DNA of 64,000 bases from an uncultured Sutterella sp. (GCA_900770335.1 CAAGKD010000164.1:1-64000), one strand, 5' to 3'. Shown: positions 46,918 through 56,409, numbered from the stretch's first letter. The notes: a model not told the origin generated them from the sequence alone. Translations and numbers: made by a program.

Positions 46918-48243
46918 TCAGGAGGCGGGCGCCTCCGCCGCGTTCGCAGGCGCCGCTGAGGAAGCCCGGGGGGCTGCGGGCGATTCCGCAGGTTCGGCGG
47001 CCTCCAGCTTCGGTTCGGGCTTCAATTCAGGCCTTGGCTCGGACTCCGGTTCCGGCTTCGTCTCAGCCGCAGCGGAGGCCGTCTGCGCCGAGTCCGTCCT
47101 TTCGGCCTTCCCTGTCTTTTCGTCCTGAGCCTGTCCGGCCGATCCGACGGGAACAGAGGTCGGGGCGGACGAAGCGGATGCGCCTGACGCGGCTGACGCG
47201 GACGGAGCCGGCTTCACGACAGACGCCGGCTTCGTCGATTTCAGCTCCGCCGCAGCCTGCGCCGGCGCAGAGAGCGGCTCGACGCGCGGCGCCGCCTGCA
47301 TCGTCCTCTCCTCGGGGCTGAGGCGCGTCTCGACGGTCCTGCCGAAGCGCGCCCATTCGCTGAAGCCGAGCTGCCTCACCGCTCCGGCGGAGGCCGAGGC
47401 GGAGAACTCCGGCCCCGTGCGCTTCGCGCGCGAGAGCTTCACCGCCGCCGCGGAGTCTCCGCCCGCGGCGACGAGCATGCGGCTGCGCTCCTTCATCACG
47501 CGGTTGGCGTAGCCGCCGTCCGTGCTGGCGTTCGCCGCGCCGCAGTACCACTTGAGCGCTTTGCTCACGCTTCCCGTGCGACGGATGAGGCTCGAGAGGA
47601 TCGACGTGCCGACGACGAGCGAGGGATAGGCCTCGAGCGCGGCGGAGGCGCCGCCGAAGGCCTTGAACTTGTCCGTGTGCACGCGGGTCATGACCTGCAT
47701 GAGGCCCTCGGCGCCCGCGCCGCTTCGCGCCTTCGGGTTGAAGCTCGACTCGACGGCGGCCACGGAGAGGATGAGCAGCGGATCGACGTCAAAGCCCGCG
47801 CCGATCTCGACGGCCCAGGCGACGAGCTGGCCGGCGCGCTCGGACGGAATGCGAAAGCTCCGCGAGACGTACGCGGCGACCTGCTCCTCGGCGGCGACCT
47901 GCTCCTCGGCGGCGCCGCTCCTTGACGCGACGGAGGCACCCTCCGAACCGTCCGGATGAAGCCGCACCCATTCGCTTGCGAGCCGTGCGGCCTCGGCCTC
48001 CGCCGCCTCGATCTCCGCGAGGCTCGCCGCGCTCTGCGCGGCCGGCGCGGGCTCCGGGGGGCGCGCGGCCGTGAAGCCGTTCACATGGAGCCAGAGCGCC
48101 GCGGCGACGCAGAGCATGGCGACGCCTCCGGCGGGCCAAGGGTCCCCCAGGCGGGCGGCGAAGCCGCGCGCCCGGTCGTCCTCAGCCGGAGCGCAATGGG
48201 AGAGTGTGCGTGCGCAATGTCTTCGAGTCGTGTGTCTGGCCAT
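46918..48243 (-). CDS. Membrane-anchored lytic transglycosylase, SLT domain, long acidic tail
   Basis: 441 residues. A charged N-terminus of about 35 residues, one TM (about 39-55), a linker with a duplicated AAEEQV unit (residues 111-122), then an SLT domain with catalytic Glu165 in VAAVESSFNPKARSG and GLMQVMTRVH, ending with the YCGAANASTDGGYANRVM helix. Residues about 300-441 are Ala/Ser/Pro/Glu-rich and probably disordered. It likely cuts peptidoglycan from the periplasmic face, but which family subtype is unclear. The tail length is unusual. Start at 48243; no strong ribosome site. Confidence 0.82.
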   Translation of the reverse strand: MARHTTRRHCARTLSHCAPAEDDRARGFAARLGDPWPAGGVAMLCVAAALWLHVNGFTAARPPEPAPAAQSAASLAEIEAAEAEAARLASEWVRLHPDGSEGASVASRSGAAEEQVAAEEQVAAYVSRSFRIPSERAGQLVAWAVEIGAGFDVDPLLILSVAAVESSFNPKARSGAGAEGLMQVMTRVHTDKFKAFGGASAALEAYPSLVVGTSILSSLIRRTGSVSKALKWYCGAANASTDGGYANRVMKERSRMLVAAGGDSAAAVKLSRAKRTGPEFSASASAGAVRQLGFSEWARFGRTVETRLSPEERTMQAAPRVEPLSAPAQAAAELKSTKPASVVKPAPSASAASGASASSAPTSVPVGSAGQAQDEKTGKAERTDSAQTASAAAETKPEPESEPRPELKPEPKLEAAEPAESPAAPRASSAAPANAAEAPAS

Positions 48244-48526
48244 GTGTCTGCAAGAGGCTCCTTCTTCCCGTCCAAGGGTTTTGCGGGCGAGATTAACAGA
48301 AATGTCCGAGCGATGCGATTTCGGGGAGGATCTCGAAAGAGGCTCGGGATCTTGCGCAGCCGCCTCGTCCGGCCGGCCCGGGAAGCGACGGGAGGAGCGG
48401 CTCGAGGAGCGGCGCAGGGCGCGTCAGCGGCCCGCCGCCTCCCTAGAATGGCCCTCACGGAGAGGCGCGCAAGCGTCGGGAACGCCGCGGCCGGCATTCT
48501 GGAGCCGAGGCGAAAGGAGAGCAGTC

Positions 48527-48814
48527 ATGAAGCGCAGACCCATTCATCGCGGCGGCATCGCCTCCGCGGGCTACGACCGCACGCGGCGGTGGCTTGACGT
48601 CGAGTTCGAGACCGGCCGGGTGCTCCGGTGCGAGTCGATCGGCGCGGAGGCCGCGGAGCGGTTCCTCCGCTCGAGCTCGCCCGAGGCCTACTGGCGCGAG
48701 GAGATCGAGGACGCCTACCCGATCCGCGAGATCTCCGCGAAGGAGAGCGACGAGGAGCGCCCCGTCGCGAAGAAGGGGATCGAGGAGCTCAAGCGCCTCT
48801 TCGGCGACGCCTGA
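48527..48814 (+). CDS. KTSC domain protein
   Basis: 95 residues. IASAGYDRTRRWLDVEFETG is followed by a conserved-looking AEAAERFLRSSSPEAYWREEI helix-strand region, the pattern of the KTSC domain, a small RNA-binding-like fold often fused to lysyl-tRNA synthetase in other bacteria. The free-standing form has no known role. AAAGGAG lies 8 nt before the ATG at 48527. The 283 bp upstream show no other gene. Convergent with mgtE. Confidence 0.8.
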   Translation: MKRRPIHRGGIASAGYDRTRRWLDVEFETGRVLRCESIGAEAAERFLRSSSPEAYWREEIEDAYPIREISAKESDEERPVAKKGIEELKRLFGDA

Positions 48815-48867
48815 CCGGTCAATCGAGAGCGGCTCGCCCGCGGGGGCGCGGCCGCGCCTGCCGCTTC

Positions 48868-50433
48868 TCAGCGGAAGAAGATCGTCGCGAGTCCGAGGAA
48901 GATGAGGAACCCGCCCGAGTCCGTCGAGAAGGTGAGCAGGACCGAGCCGCCCATCGCGGGGTCGCGACCGAGCTTCTCAAGGATGAGCGGCACGGCGATG
49001 CCGACGATCGCGCCCTGCAGGATGTTGAGGAACATCGCCAGGGCCATCACGAGTCCGAGCTTCATGCCGTCGGGCGAATCCCAGTAGAGCGCCCACGAAC
49101 AGGCGCCGGCGATGAGGCCCCAGATGACGCCGTTGATGAGCGAGACGCCGATCTCCTTGCGCCAGATGTCGAGGATGTTGGCCGTCGTCACCTGGCCCAT
49201 GGCGAGCGAGCGCACGAGCAGCGTGAGCGTCTGGTTGCCCGAGTTGCCCGCCATGCCCGCGACGATCGGCATGAGGGCTGCCAGGGCGACGATGCGCGAG
49301 ATCGTCCCCTCGAAGGCGGAGATCACGCGCGAGGCGAAGAAGGCCGTGCAGAGGTTGACGCCGAGCCAGAGCCAGCGGCTCTTCGCGGAGGACCACATGC
49401 CTCCGTAGATATCCTGCTCGTCATCAAGGCCGACCGCGCCGAAGGCGTCCTCCTCGCTCTCCTCGCGGATGACGTCGACCACCTCGTTGACGGTGAGGCG
49501 GCCCACGAGGCGGCCGGCCTCGTCGACGACGGCCGCGCTCACGAGGTCGTAGCGCTCGAACGCCTGCGCGGCGTCGCTCGCGTCGTCTAGCGGATTGAGC
49601 GTGAAGGACTCCGTCTGCATGATCCGGCGGATCTGCGTCGTGGGGTCGTTCGTGAGCATCTCCACGAGGGAGAGCGTGCCCTTGAGGCGCCCCATCCGGT
49701 CAACGACGAAGATTTGGTCCATGTGGTCCGGGAGCGTCTTGAAGCGCCTCAGGTACCTGAGGACCATGTCGACGGTGACCTCCTCGCGGATCGACACCAT
49801 CTCGAAGTCCATGCGCGCGCCGACGGAGTCCTCCGGATAGGACATGGCCGCGCGCAGCTGGGCGCGCTCCTCGTGCGACAGGCCCTCCTGGACCTCCGCC
49901 ATGACGTCGGGCGGCAGATCGTCGACGAGGTCGGCGATCTGGTCCGTGTCGAGGGTCTCGACCGCGTCGACAAGCTCGTCGCGGTCCATCGCGTCGATCA
50001 GGGTCTCGCGAACGCCCTCGTTGACCTCAAGCAGAATGTCGCCGTCCGATTCGCTCTGAACCTGGTCCCAGACGGCGAGTCGGTCGTCAAGCGGCAGCGC
50101 CTCGAGCACCCAAGCGATGTCCGCGGGGTGCAGGGGCTCGAGGATGTCGCGCAGCTCCTGCGCGGCCTCGGGCGTGATGGGGCGGGCGTCATGGTCCTCG
50201 CCGTGCCGGTCGCCCTTCGGGCGGGGGAGCTCCCGCGCCCGGTCCTCGTCCTCCTCCAGAATCTGCTCGACGCGGGCGAGCGCGCGGCTCGCCTCGTCCG
50301 AGTCGAGGGTCGGAGCGACCTCCTCCTCGGGTTCGGCGTCCGCGCCGGCGGCCCTGCGCTCCTCGTCCTCGCGCACCTCGCGGCTCGCGCGGTCAAGGTG
50401 GTCCTGCCGGTCCTGGGTGTCCTCTCGGCTCAC
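48868..50433 (-). CDS. mgtE: Magnesium transporter MgtE
   Basis: Mg2+ channel/transporter, 521 residues. A ~65-residue acidic N-terminus, then the helical N domain (PLHPADIAWVLEALPLDDRL), two CBS domains (from about 225 to 350) and five C-terminal TMs with LMPIVAGMAGNSGNQTLTLL, the signature around the pore. The GTG at 50433 is chosen because GGGAGAG lies 6-7 nt upstream; the frame extends to 50472 without support. The 200 bp between it and the RNase gene show no Mg riboswitch that I can recognise. Confidence 0.94.
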   Translation of the reverse strand: MSREDTQDRQDHLDRASREVREDEERRAAGADAEPEEEVAPTLDSDEASRALARVEQILEEDEDRARELPRPKGDRHGEDHDARPITPEAAQELRDILEPLHPADIAWVLEALPLDDRLAVWDQVQSESDGDILLEVNEGVRETLIDAMDRDELVDAVETLDTDQIADLVDDLPPDVMAEVQEGLSHEERAQLRAAMSYPEDSVGARMDFEMVSIREEVTVDMVLRYLRRFKTLPDHMDQIFVVDRMGRLKGTLSLVEMLTNDPTTQIRRIMQTESFTLNPLDDASDAAQAFERYDLVSAAVVDEAGRLVGRLTVNEVVDVIREESEEDAFGAVGLDDEQDIYGGMWSSAKSRWLWLGVNLCTAFFASRVISAFEGTISRIVALAALMPIVAGMAGNSGNQTLTLLVRSLAMGQVTTANILDIWRKEIGVSLINGVIWGLIAGACSWALYWDSPDGMKLGLVMALAMFLNILQGAIVGIAVPLILEKLGRDPAMGGSVLLTFSTDSGGFLIFLGLATIFFR

Positions 50434-50634
50434 TTCGGTCTCTCCCGATCGGAATGTTGGCGGGCGGCGCACCTCCTGCGGACGTCGGGTCCGCAGAACG
50501 CCTAGCGCCGGGCGTCGCTCGCGCGCGGAGCCGGTCCCGGAAATGCGGGATCCGGCGCGTCCGCGCGAATGTCAGTGCAAAAAACTTCCGCAGGCTAACA
50601 CAGGACTGTTACGAAAGTCTTTCAGCCGAGGCGG

Positions 50635-52647
50635 TCAGGCGGCGGGAGCGACCGCGGCGGCTCCGGCGGCCTCGGGCGCCTCCGCGCCTTCCGCTCCGGC
50701 TCCGGCAGCTCCGTCGGAGCCTTCGGCCTCCTCAAGCCCCTCCTCATCCTCCTCGTCGTCATCGACCGACTCGTCGAGCACGCGCACGAGCTGCGCGTCC
50801 ATAATGAGGTCGACGAGGTCGCACCCGAGGATGCGCAGCTCCACCTTGCGGCCGCGCTCGATGTCCTCCGGCAGCCCCGGCACGCGCTGCATGAAGGGGA
50901 GCCCGTCGATGCGCACGAGGTCGCCCTTGACGACGATCGCCTCGATCGAGCGGAGGTTCTCCTGCAGGATCCAGCGCAGCGACCAGTAGCGCTCCATGCG
51001 CGTCTGGAAGTCCGCATAGAGCCCGTAGAGGTTCTCGAACTGGCTCACGATCGCGAAGAGGTCGACGTCGTTTCTCGCGAAGGCGGGCTGCTCGCCCTTG
51101 AGCACGGCGATCATCTGGCGCTGATTGACGAGGTCGACGTAGCGGCGCAGGGGCGAGGTGCTCCAGGCGTAGCGCACGACGCCGAGGCCGTCGTGCGGCC
51201 CCGGGGTGGTGCTCATGCGCACGCGCCCCATGCGCTGCGAGCGGTAGATGCCCGGCGTTGCGTGCTCCTCGAGCCACAGGCCCCAGGTGCTGTTCGCGAA
51301 GATCATGAGCTCGGCGACGAGCAGGTCGAGCGGCGCGCCGCGGCGGCGGCCGAGGACGCGGATCTTCGCATCCTCCCCCTCGCCCTCAAGCGCGAAGTAC
51401 CAGTCGACGCGGCCGACGGGCTCGGGCCGTCCGCGCACCTCCTCGCGGCCCTGCTGCAGGCGCTTGGCGAAGCGCCACAGCCAACAGATCTGCTCGCCGA
51501 AGGGCAGGTCGAGCCTGCCCGAGGAGACGGCCTCCTCGGTGACGAGATCGTCGATCCGGTCGTAGCGCAGGTTCGCCTTGAGCGCGATGCGCTCGAGGCG
51601 CGTCTCGGTGCGCTCGACGGCGAGCGTGTCGTCCTTGACCCAGGCGTAGAGCGAGAGGCACGGCACGACGCGGCCCTCGTCGAGCGAGGCCGCCTTGATC
51701 CAGGCCTCGGGAAGCATCGTGGTCTTCAGGCCCGGCGCGTAGACGGTGCTCATGCGCGCGCGCGCCGCCTTGTCGACGGGCGTGTCGCGCCCGATCATGA
51801 GCGAAGGCGCGGCGATGTGCACGCCCACGCGCGTGACGCCCCCGTCAAGGTGCACGACGCTCGCGGCGTCGTCGATCTCAGTCGTCGTCGAGTCGTCGAT
51901 CGAGAAGGCCTCGACGTCCGCGAACGGAAGTTCGGCCCAGTCGCCCTCGGGGGGCTCGGACAGGTCCGCGGAGAAACCGCGGCCACCGGGGAAGTTCGTC
52001 GCGTAGAAGCTCTCGACGTGCCAGCGCCAGGGCGAGGCGACGCCGCCCAGGGCGAGCATCAGGCGCAGGGGCGTCTGGCGGGTCTCGGCGGCGGCGTCCG
52101 CGAGGGCCTTCCACTCAATCGAGTTCTTGTCGGGCGAGACGAGCAGCGCGAGCGCATTGCGGCCGATCGGCTCGGGCAGGCGCCCCTCGACCATCTCCGC
52201 GGTCCAGGCCTTCCGCTGCTCCTCGAGGCGCCGCTTGCGCTCGAGCGCCTCGAGGGCCTTCTTCAGGATCTCCTCGGGAGCCTTGCGATACTGCCCGCGC
52301 CCCTTGCGGTAGAAGTAGACGGGATTGGCGTGAAGCGTCGTGAGCAGGGCCGCCTTTTCGACGGGGCCCGCCGAGCCGCCCCAGTACTCCTGTGCGAGGT
52401 CCGCGTAGGAGAACTCCTCCTCTGGCGCGGCCTCCCAGAGAAAGGACGGATCGAGCTCGGCCGCAGCGTCAGGGATGCGCGCGATCAGATCGGCCGCCGA
52501 GGGCGACTCGAAGGTGAAGAAGACGTGCGAGGACTTGATCTTCGTGCGGCGCCCGGTCGTGAGCTCGACCTGATAGGCGTTGCCCGTCTGCGAGAGGGCC
52601 GTTCCGGCCTTGAAGGAGCCGTCTTCCTCGAAGTAGAGATTCGTCAT
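50635..52647 (-). CDS. RNase II-family 3'-5' exoribonuclease (RNB domain)
   Basis: 670 residues. An N-terminal part with a YFEEDGSFKAG strand, then a helical region, the RNB catalytic domain with FSIDDSTTTEIDDAASV (E in place of the second catalytic Asp of E. coli RNase II), VGVHIAAPS, YRSQRMGRVRMSTTPGPHDG and YAWSTSPLRRYVDLVNQRQM, followed by an S1-like region and a strongly acidic tail (DDDEEDEEGLEEAEG). The set-up resembles the RNase II/R relatives of betaproteobacteria rather than E. coli rnb. The ATG at 52647 starts MTNLYFEEDGS. A longer frame is antisense-like and rejected. Confidence 0.9.
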   Translation of the reverse strand: MTNLYFEEDGSFKAGTALSQTGNAYQVELTTGRRTKIKSSHVFFTFESPSAADLIARIPDAAAELDPSFLWEAAPEEEFSYADLAQEYWGGSAGPVEKAALLTTLHANPVYFYRKGRGQYRKAPEEILKKALEALERKRRLEEQRKAWTAEMVEGRLPEPIGRNALALLVSPDKNSIEWKALADAAAETRQTPLRLMLALGGVASPWRWHVESFYATNFPGGRGFSADLSEPPEGDWAELPFADVEAFSIDDSTTTEIDDAASVVHLDGGVTRVGVHIAAPSLMIGRDTPVDKAARARMSTVYAPGLKTTMLPEAWIKAASLDEGRVVPCLSLYAWVKDDTLAVERTETRLERIALKANLRYDRIDDLVTEEAVSSGRLDLPFGEQICWLWRFAKRLQQGREEVRGRPEPVGRVDWYFALEGEGEDAKIRVLGRRRGAPLDLLVAELMIFANSTWGLWLEEHATPGIYRSQRMGRVRMSTTPGPHDGLGVVRYAWSTSPLRRYVDLVNQRQMIAVLKGEQPAFARNDVDLFAIVSQFENLYGLYADFQTRMERYWSLRWILQENLRSIEAIVVKGDLVRIDGLPFMQRVPGLPEDIERGRKVELRILGCDLVDLIMDAQLVRVLDESVDDDEEDEEGLEEAEGSDGAAGAGAEGAEAPEAAGAAAVAPAA

Positions 52648-52745
52648 TGCTGCTTGTCCGCGCGCTCCGAGCTCCGGCCCGGCTTCGCCCGGGCCGCACG
52701 CGGATCCGCACTGAGTGTGTTCGAACGTATTGAAAATTGAGGCCG

Positions 52746-53369
52746 CTATTGTGCCCGATCGCGTGCGCGCAGTCTTCGCGCGAGGAAGGCGAAGACGGGC
52801 TCGAGGCATGCGTCGAAGCGCTCCATCCGGTGGTCGTCCCCGACCGAAAGGATCCGCGGGGAGGCGGATAGCGCCCCCGCGGCCGCTCGCCAGTCGAGGA
52901 CCTCGTCGGCGGTCGAGAGGACGATGAGCGCGTCGGCCGGGTCGGCGGGCGCGGCCGGCGCCTCCGCCTCGAGCGCGCGGAAGTCGTCGGCGAAGGACGC
53001 TTCGACGCGAAGGACGCGGTCCGTCCCGAACACCCGCTGCTCGCCCGTGAGGGCGGGCACGTGCGTCCAGGGGTCGAGGCACGGGTTGACCGCGACGCAC
53101 GGGATGCGCCTCCTGCCCGCGGCGCGCAGCGCGAGAAACCCTCCGAGGCTTGATCCGGCCAGGCACGCCGCGCGCCCCTCGCGGGCGACGTCGGCAAGGA
53201 GCGACTCGATCACGCGGTCGCACTCGCGCGGCGCGCGGTTGAGGTCGGGCGCCCGGAAGCCCCAGCCGCGAGCAAGCGCGGCGGCCTCGAGCGAGCGTCC
53301 CTTGGCGGAGGCGGGCGAGGAGAGAAAGCCGTGCAGGTAGACGAGAACGGGCGCTGCGGCGGATGTCAT
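52746..53369 (-). CDS. YqiA/YcfP-family alpha/beta hydrolase
   Basis: 207 residues; VLVYLHGFLSSPASAKG, nucleophile Ser in LAGSSLGGFLALRA, a cap-less core and a C-terminal VGDDHRMERF His. This matches the YqiA/UPF0227 esterase group, with unknown physiological substrate. It overlaps mpl by 4 bp (ATGA) and is probably co-translated with it. Confidence 0.88.
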   Translation of the reverse strand: MTSAAAPVLVYLHGFLSSPASAKGRSLEAAALARGWGFRAPDLNRAPRECDRVIESLLADVAREGRAACLAGSSLGGFLALRAAGRRRIPCVAVNPCLDPWTHVPALTGEQRVFGTDRVLRVEASFADDFRALEAEAPAAPADPADALIVLSTADEVLDWRAAAGALSASPRILSVGDDHRMERFDACLEPVFAFLARRLRARDRAQ

Positions 53370-54739
53370 GACGCGGCCGCCTTCTTCCCGAGCCCCTCGA
53401 GAAGCCTGCCATGGATTCCGCCGAAGCCTCCGTTGCTCATGCAGAGGAGCACGTCCCCGGGCCGGGCCTCGTCAAGAACGCGCGCGAGGAGCGCCTCAAA
53501 GTCGTGCGTCACGAACGCGCGCCCCCCGAGCGCGGCGAGCGCCTCCTCGGGCGACCAGCGCACGCCCTCGCCCGCGAAGCAGAAGACCTCGTCGGCGCCC
53601 TCGAGCGACCCCGCGAGGGCCGCCTTCATCGTGCCGAGCTTCATCGTGTTGCTGCGCGGCTCGAGGATCGCAAGGAGCCGCCTGCCGGGGTACTTCCCGC
53701 GCACGCCCTCGATCGTCTCGCGGATCGCCGTCGGATGGTGCGCGAAGTCGTCAATCACCGTGCAGCCGAAGGCCTCGCCCCTCACCTCCTGTCGGCGGTG
53801 CACGCCCGGAAAGCGCGCGAGCGCGGCAAGCGCGTCGATCGGCGCGACCCCGGCCGCGCGCGCGGCCGCGACGGCCGCCAGAGCGTTGAGCGCGTTGTAG
53901 CGCCCCGGCATGACGGCCGGGATCCGGCCGACGGCGCGTCCTTCGAAGGCCGCCTCAAGGTCCTCCGAGAGCGACCAGCCGCCCGCCGCCCCGAAGGGCG
54001 CGTCAAAGCGCTCGAGCCGCGACCAGCACCCTCGCGCGAGCACGCGGTCGAGGGCCTCGCAGCGGGCGTTGGCGATGACGAGCCCCTCGGAGGGCATCGT
54101 GCGCACGAGATGGTGGAACTGCGTCTCGATCGCCGCGAGGTCGGGGAAGATGTCCGCGTGGTCGTACTCGAGGTTGTTGAGGATCGCCACGCGCGGATGG
54201 TAGTGCACGAACTTGCTGCGCTTGTCGCAGAACGCCGTGTCATACTCGTCGGCCTCGATGACGAAGGGCGAGCCCGGCGCGTCGCAGGCGCCGAGCGCGG
54301 CGGAGCTTTCGCCCCAGCGCGGCACGCCGCCGATGAGGTAGCCGGGCTTCAGGCCGCACTCGGAGAGGATCCACGCGAGCATCGAGGTCGTCGTGGTCTT
54401 GCCGTGCGTGCCCGCGACGGCGAGCACGGTGCGTCCGCGCAAGATGCATTCGCTCATCCACTGCGGCCCGGACGCGTAGGGCTCGCCCGCGTTGAGAATC
54501 GCCTCGAGGAGCGGGTTGCCGCGCGAGACGGCGTTGCCGATCACCCAGAGGTCGGGGCGGATCGCGAGCTGCGCGGCGTCATAGCCCTGCGTGATCTCGA
54601 TGCCGTTCGCGGCGAGCGCGTTGCTCATCGGGGGATAGACGTTCCGGTCGCACCCGGTGACCTTGTGCCCGGCCGCGCGCGCGAGCTGCGCGACTCCGCC
54701 CATGAAGGTTCCGCAGATGCCGAGAATATGAATGTGCAT
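53366..54739 (-). CDS. mpl: UDP-N-acetylmuramate:L-alanyl-gamma-D-glutamyl-meso-diaminopimelate ligase
   Basis: Murein-recycling ligase that joins UDP-MurNAc to reclaimed tripeptide. 457 residues in the Mur ligase layout: HIHILGICGTFMGGVAQLAR (Rossmann start), GNAVSRGNPLLEAIL, the ATP motif VAGTHGKTTTTSML, FVIEADEYDTAFCDKRSKFV, the ILNNLEYDHADIF block and a C-terminal domain with DDFAHHPTAI. Mpl is told from MurC by the EADEYDTAFCDKRSKF stretch. With AmpD (61642) it marks an active recycling pathway. Confidence 0.96.
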   Translation of the reverse strand: MHIHILGICGTFMGGVAQLARAAGHKVTGCDRNVYPPMSNALAANGIEITQGYDAAQLAIRPDLWVIGNAVSRGNPLLEAILNAGEPYASGPQWMSECILRGRTVLAVAGTHGKTTTTSMLAWILSECGLKPGYLIGGVPRWGESSAALGACDAPGSPFVIEADEYDTAFCDKRSKFVHYHPRVAILNNLEYDHADIFPDLAAIETQFHHLVRTMPSEGLVIANARCEALDRVLARGCWSRLERFDAPFGAAGGWSLSEDLEAAFEGRAVGRIPAVMPGRYNALNALAAVAAARAAGVAPIDALAALARFPGVHRRQEVRGEAFGCTVIDDFAHHPTAIRETIEGVRGKYPGRRLLAILEPRSNTMKLGTMKAALAGSLEGADEVFCFAGEGVRWSPEEALAALGGRAFVTHDFEALLARVLDEARPGDVLLCMSNGGFGGIHGRLLEGLGKKAAAS

Positions 54740-54865
54740 GTGACGCCTTTGCTGTGTTGCGCGCCGCTCCCCGCGCCCGGCGAAGGTCCGGGCGCGCCCG
54801 GACGGACGCCGAGGAGCAATCCTAGACGAGGCGGGGCGAACGAGAAAGAAGAGGAGGCCTTCCGT

Positions 54866-55537
54866 ATGAGACCGAGATCATCCGCAGCGGCGGCGACGCT
54901 CGCCGCGCGGCGCATCTGCCGCGAGGGCGAGTCCTGGAGCGCGGCCTTCGCCGCGGCGCGCGAGGAGACGGGCGAGAGCCCTCGCGAGGAGGACGTCGCC
55001 CGCGAGATCCGCGCCTGGTTCGCGCTCTTCGCGCCCGAGGCGCACGCCGAAACGCTTCTGCGCAAGCGCCGCGCAGCCCTCGGCGTGATGGAGCGCGCGC
55101 CCGGGCTCGGACTCGTCCTCACGGGCGTCGTGCTCTCTGGCGCGGCGACGGAGCGCTCGGTCGCGGAGCTCGTCACCCGCACCGCCGACGAGAAGGAGGC
55201 CGTGATGGGGCTCCTCAGCGCAGGCCTTCCCGCCGATCCATTCGAGGGCTCCTGGCTCACGGCCTTCGCGCGCCGCGCGGGAAGGGGCCTTGTCACGCTC
55301 CTCACGGAGCTCGCGGGCGAGCCCGTGCTCGTGCGCGTCGCGCCCCCGCGCACGCCGATGCCGGCCGCGGCTGAGCCCGACGACAATCAGCTGCCCGCCG
55401 AAGCCGCGGGATGGACGGACGCGGCGGCGCTCGCCGCGCTTCTCGCCGAACGCGAGGGCCTGCGCGCGGCGGCGTGCGAAAAGACCCGGCCGGCGGCGGA
55501 GTGCGCTCCGATCATCCTTCGCCGGACGCCGGACTAG
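54866..55537 (+). CDS. Conserved hypothetical protein divergent from mpl
   Basis: 223 residues, Ala/Arg/Glu-rich, with ESWSAAFAAAREE, a region RKRRAALGVMERAPGLGLVL, then TGVVLSGAATERSVAELVTR and GLPADPFEG. I do not recognise the family with certainty. The GAATERS stretch recalls uncharacterised betaproteobacterial proteins encoded next to mpl that may have a nucleotidyltransferase-like fold. GAGGAGG lies 8 nt before the ATG. No signal peptide or TM. An 8-bp hairpin (TTGAGGGC/GCCCTCAA, 55541-55572) follows the stop without a U-tract. Confidence 0.65.
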   Translation: MRPRSSAAAATLAARRICREGESWSAAFAAAREETGESPREEDVAREIRAWFALFAPEAHAETLLRKRRAALGVMERAPGLGLVLTGVVLSGAATERSVAELVTRTADEKEAVMGLLSAGLPADPFEGSWLTAFARRAGRGLVTLLTELAGEPVLVRVAPPRTPMPAAAEPDDNQLPAEAAGWTDAAALAALLAEREGLRAAACEKTRPAAECAPIILRRTPD

Positions 55538-55678
55538 CCTGTTGAGGGCATCCCGCGCGGACGCGCCCTCAATAAACTGCGGATGCTCCCTTCTTTCCGA
55601 CGCCCGGGCGCCCGCTGTTTTCCGCGCCGATGCCGGCAAGTTCACCGCAGGAACGACCCCGGACGCGAAAGAAAACCT

Positions 55679-55708
55679 TTGACAAGGCGATGACAGTTTG
55701 CGCAGAAT
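55679..55708 (+). promoter_or_regulatory. Probable sigma-70 promoter of accBC
   Basis: TTGACA (55679-55684, perfect) and CAGAAT (55703-55708, four of six) are 18 bp apart. A start near 55715 gives a leader of about 215 nt. The rest of the 390-bp gap (55538-55929) holds no gene I can support. Confidence 0.5.
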
Positions 55709-55929
55709 TGCGCTGATTTGTCCGCTGATGAGCGTTCATTTGAAGGTTTTCGGCCGCCGAGCGCCCTTTCGCGCCCTTTTTTGAGGGACGCCCCGGGCGA
55801 AGCGCTCCATGCCGCCCCGGCCCCGCGCCCCCTTCATCCGCCGGACGCCGGCGCCTGCGCGCGGCGCACAAGCCGCGCGACGGAGCCGCCGGCCCCGCTC
55901 ATCCCCCCAAACACGGAAGCGATTGAACC

Positions 55930-56394
55930 ATGGATCTGCGTAAGCTCAAAACACTGATTGACCTCGTCGGCGAAAGCGGCGTGGCCGAACTTGAAATCAC
56001 GGAAGGCGAGGACCGCGTCCGCATCGTCAACCGTCCGAGCGCGCCCGCGCAGGCCGTGCAGTACGTCGCGCAGCCCCAGGCCGCCGTCGTCGAGGCGACC
56101 CCGCTTCCCGCGGCCGCCCCTGCGCCTGCGGCCGCCCCCGCGGCCGAGCCCGCCCGTCCGTCGCTCTCCATCACGAGCCCGATGGTCGGCACGTTCTATC
56201 GCGCCCCGTCGCCCGGCGCCGCGCCCTTCATCGAGGTGGGCGACCAGGTGAAGAAGGGCCAGGTGATCGGCATCATCGAGGCCATGAAGCTCCTCAACGA
56301 GGTTGAGGCCGACAAGGACGGCGTCGTCAAGGCCTTCGCGGCCGAGAACGGCCAGCCCGTCGAGTACGGTCAGCCGCTCGTCATCCTTGAGTAA
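55930..56394 (+). CDS. accB: Biotin carboxyl carrier protein of acetyl-CoA carboxylase
   Basis: 154 residues: an N-terminal helical region (DLRKLKTLIDLVGESGVAEL), an Ala/Pro linker (about 60-78), and the biotinyl domain with SPMVGTFYRAPSPGA and the biotinylated Lys120 in EAMKLLNEVEADKDG. Carries CO2 from AccC to the transferase. accC follows after 15 bp. In relatives aroQ often precedes accB; here it is missing. Confidence 0.97.
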   Translation: MDLRKLKTLIDLVGESGVAELEITEGEDRVRIVNRPSAPAQAVQYVAQPQAAVVEATPLPAAAPAPAAAPAAEPARPSLSITSPMVGTFYRAPSPGAAPFIEVGDQVKKGQVIGIIEAMKLLNEVEADKDGVVKAFAAENGQPVEYGQPLVILE

Positions 56395-56409
56395 TCCGGG
56401 ACGGGCCTC

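Noticed and set aside
50434..50634. Possible magnesium riboswitch before mgtE
   Set aside because: The 200 bases lack a recognisable multi-helix structure with a terminator/antiterminator pair.
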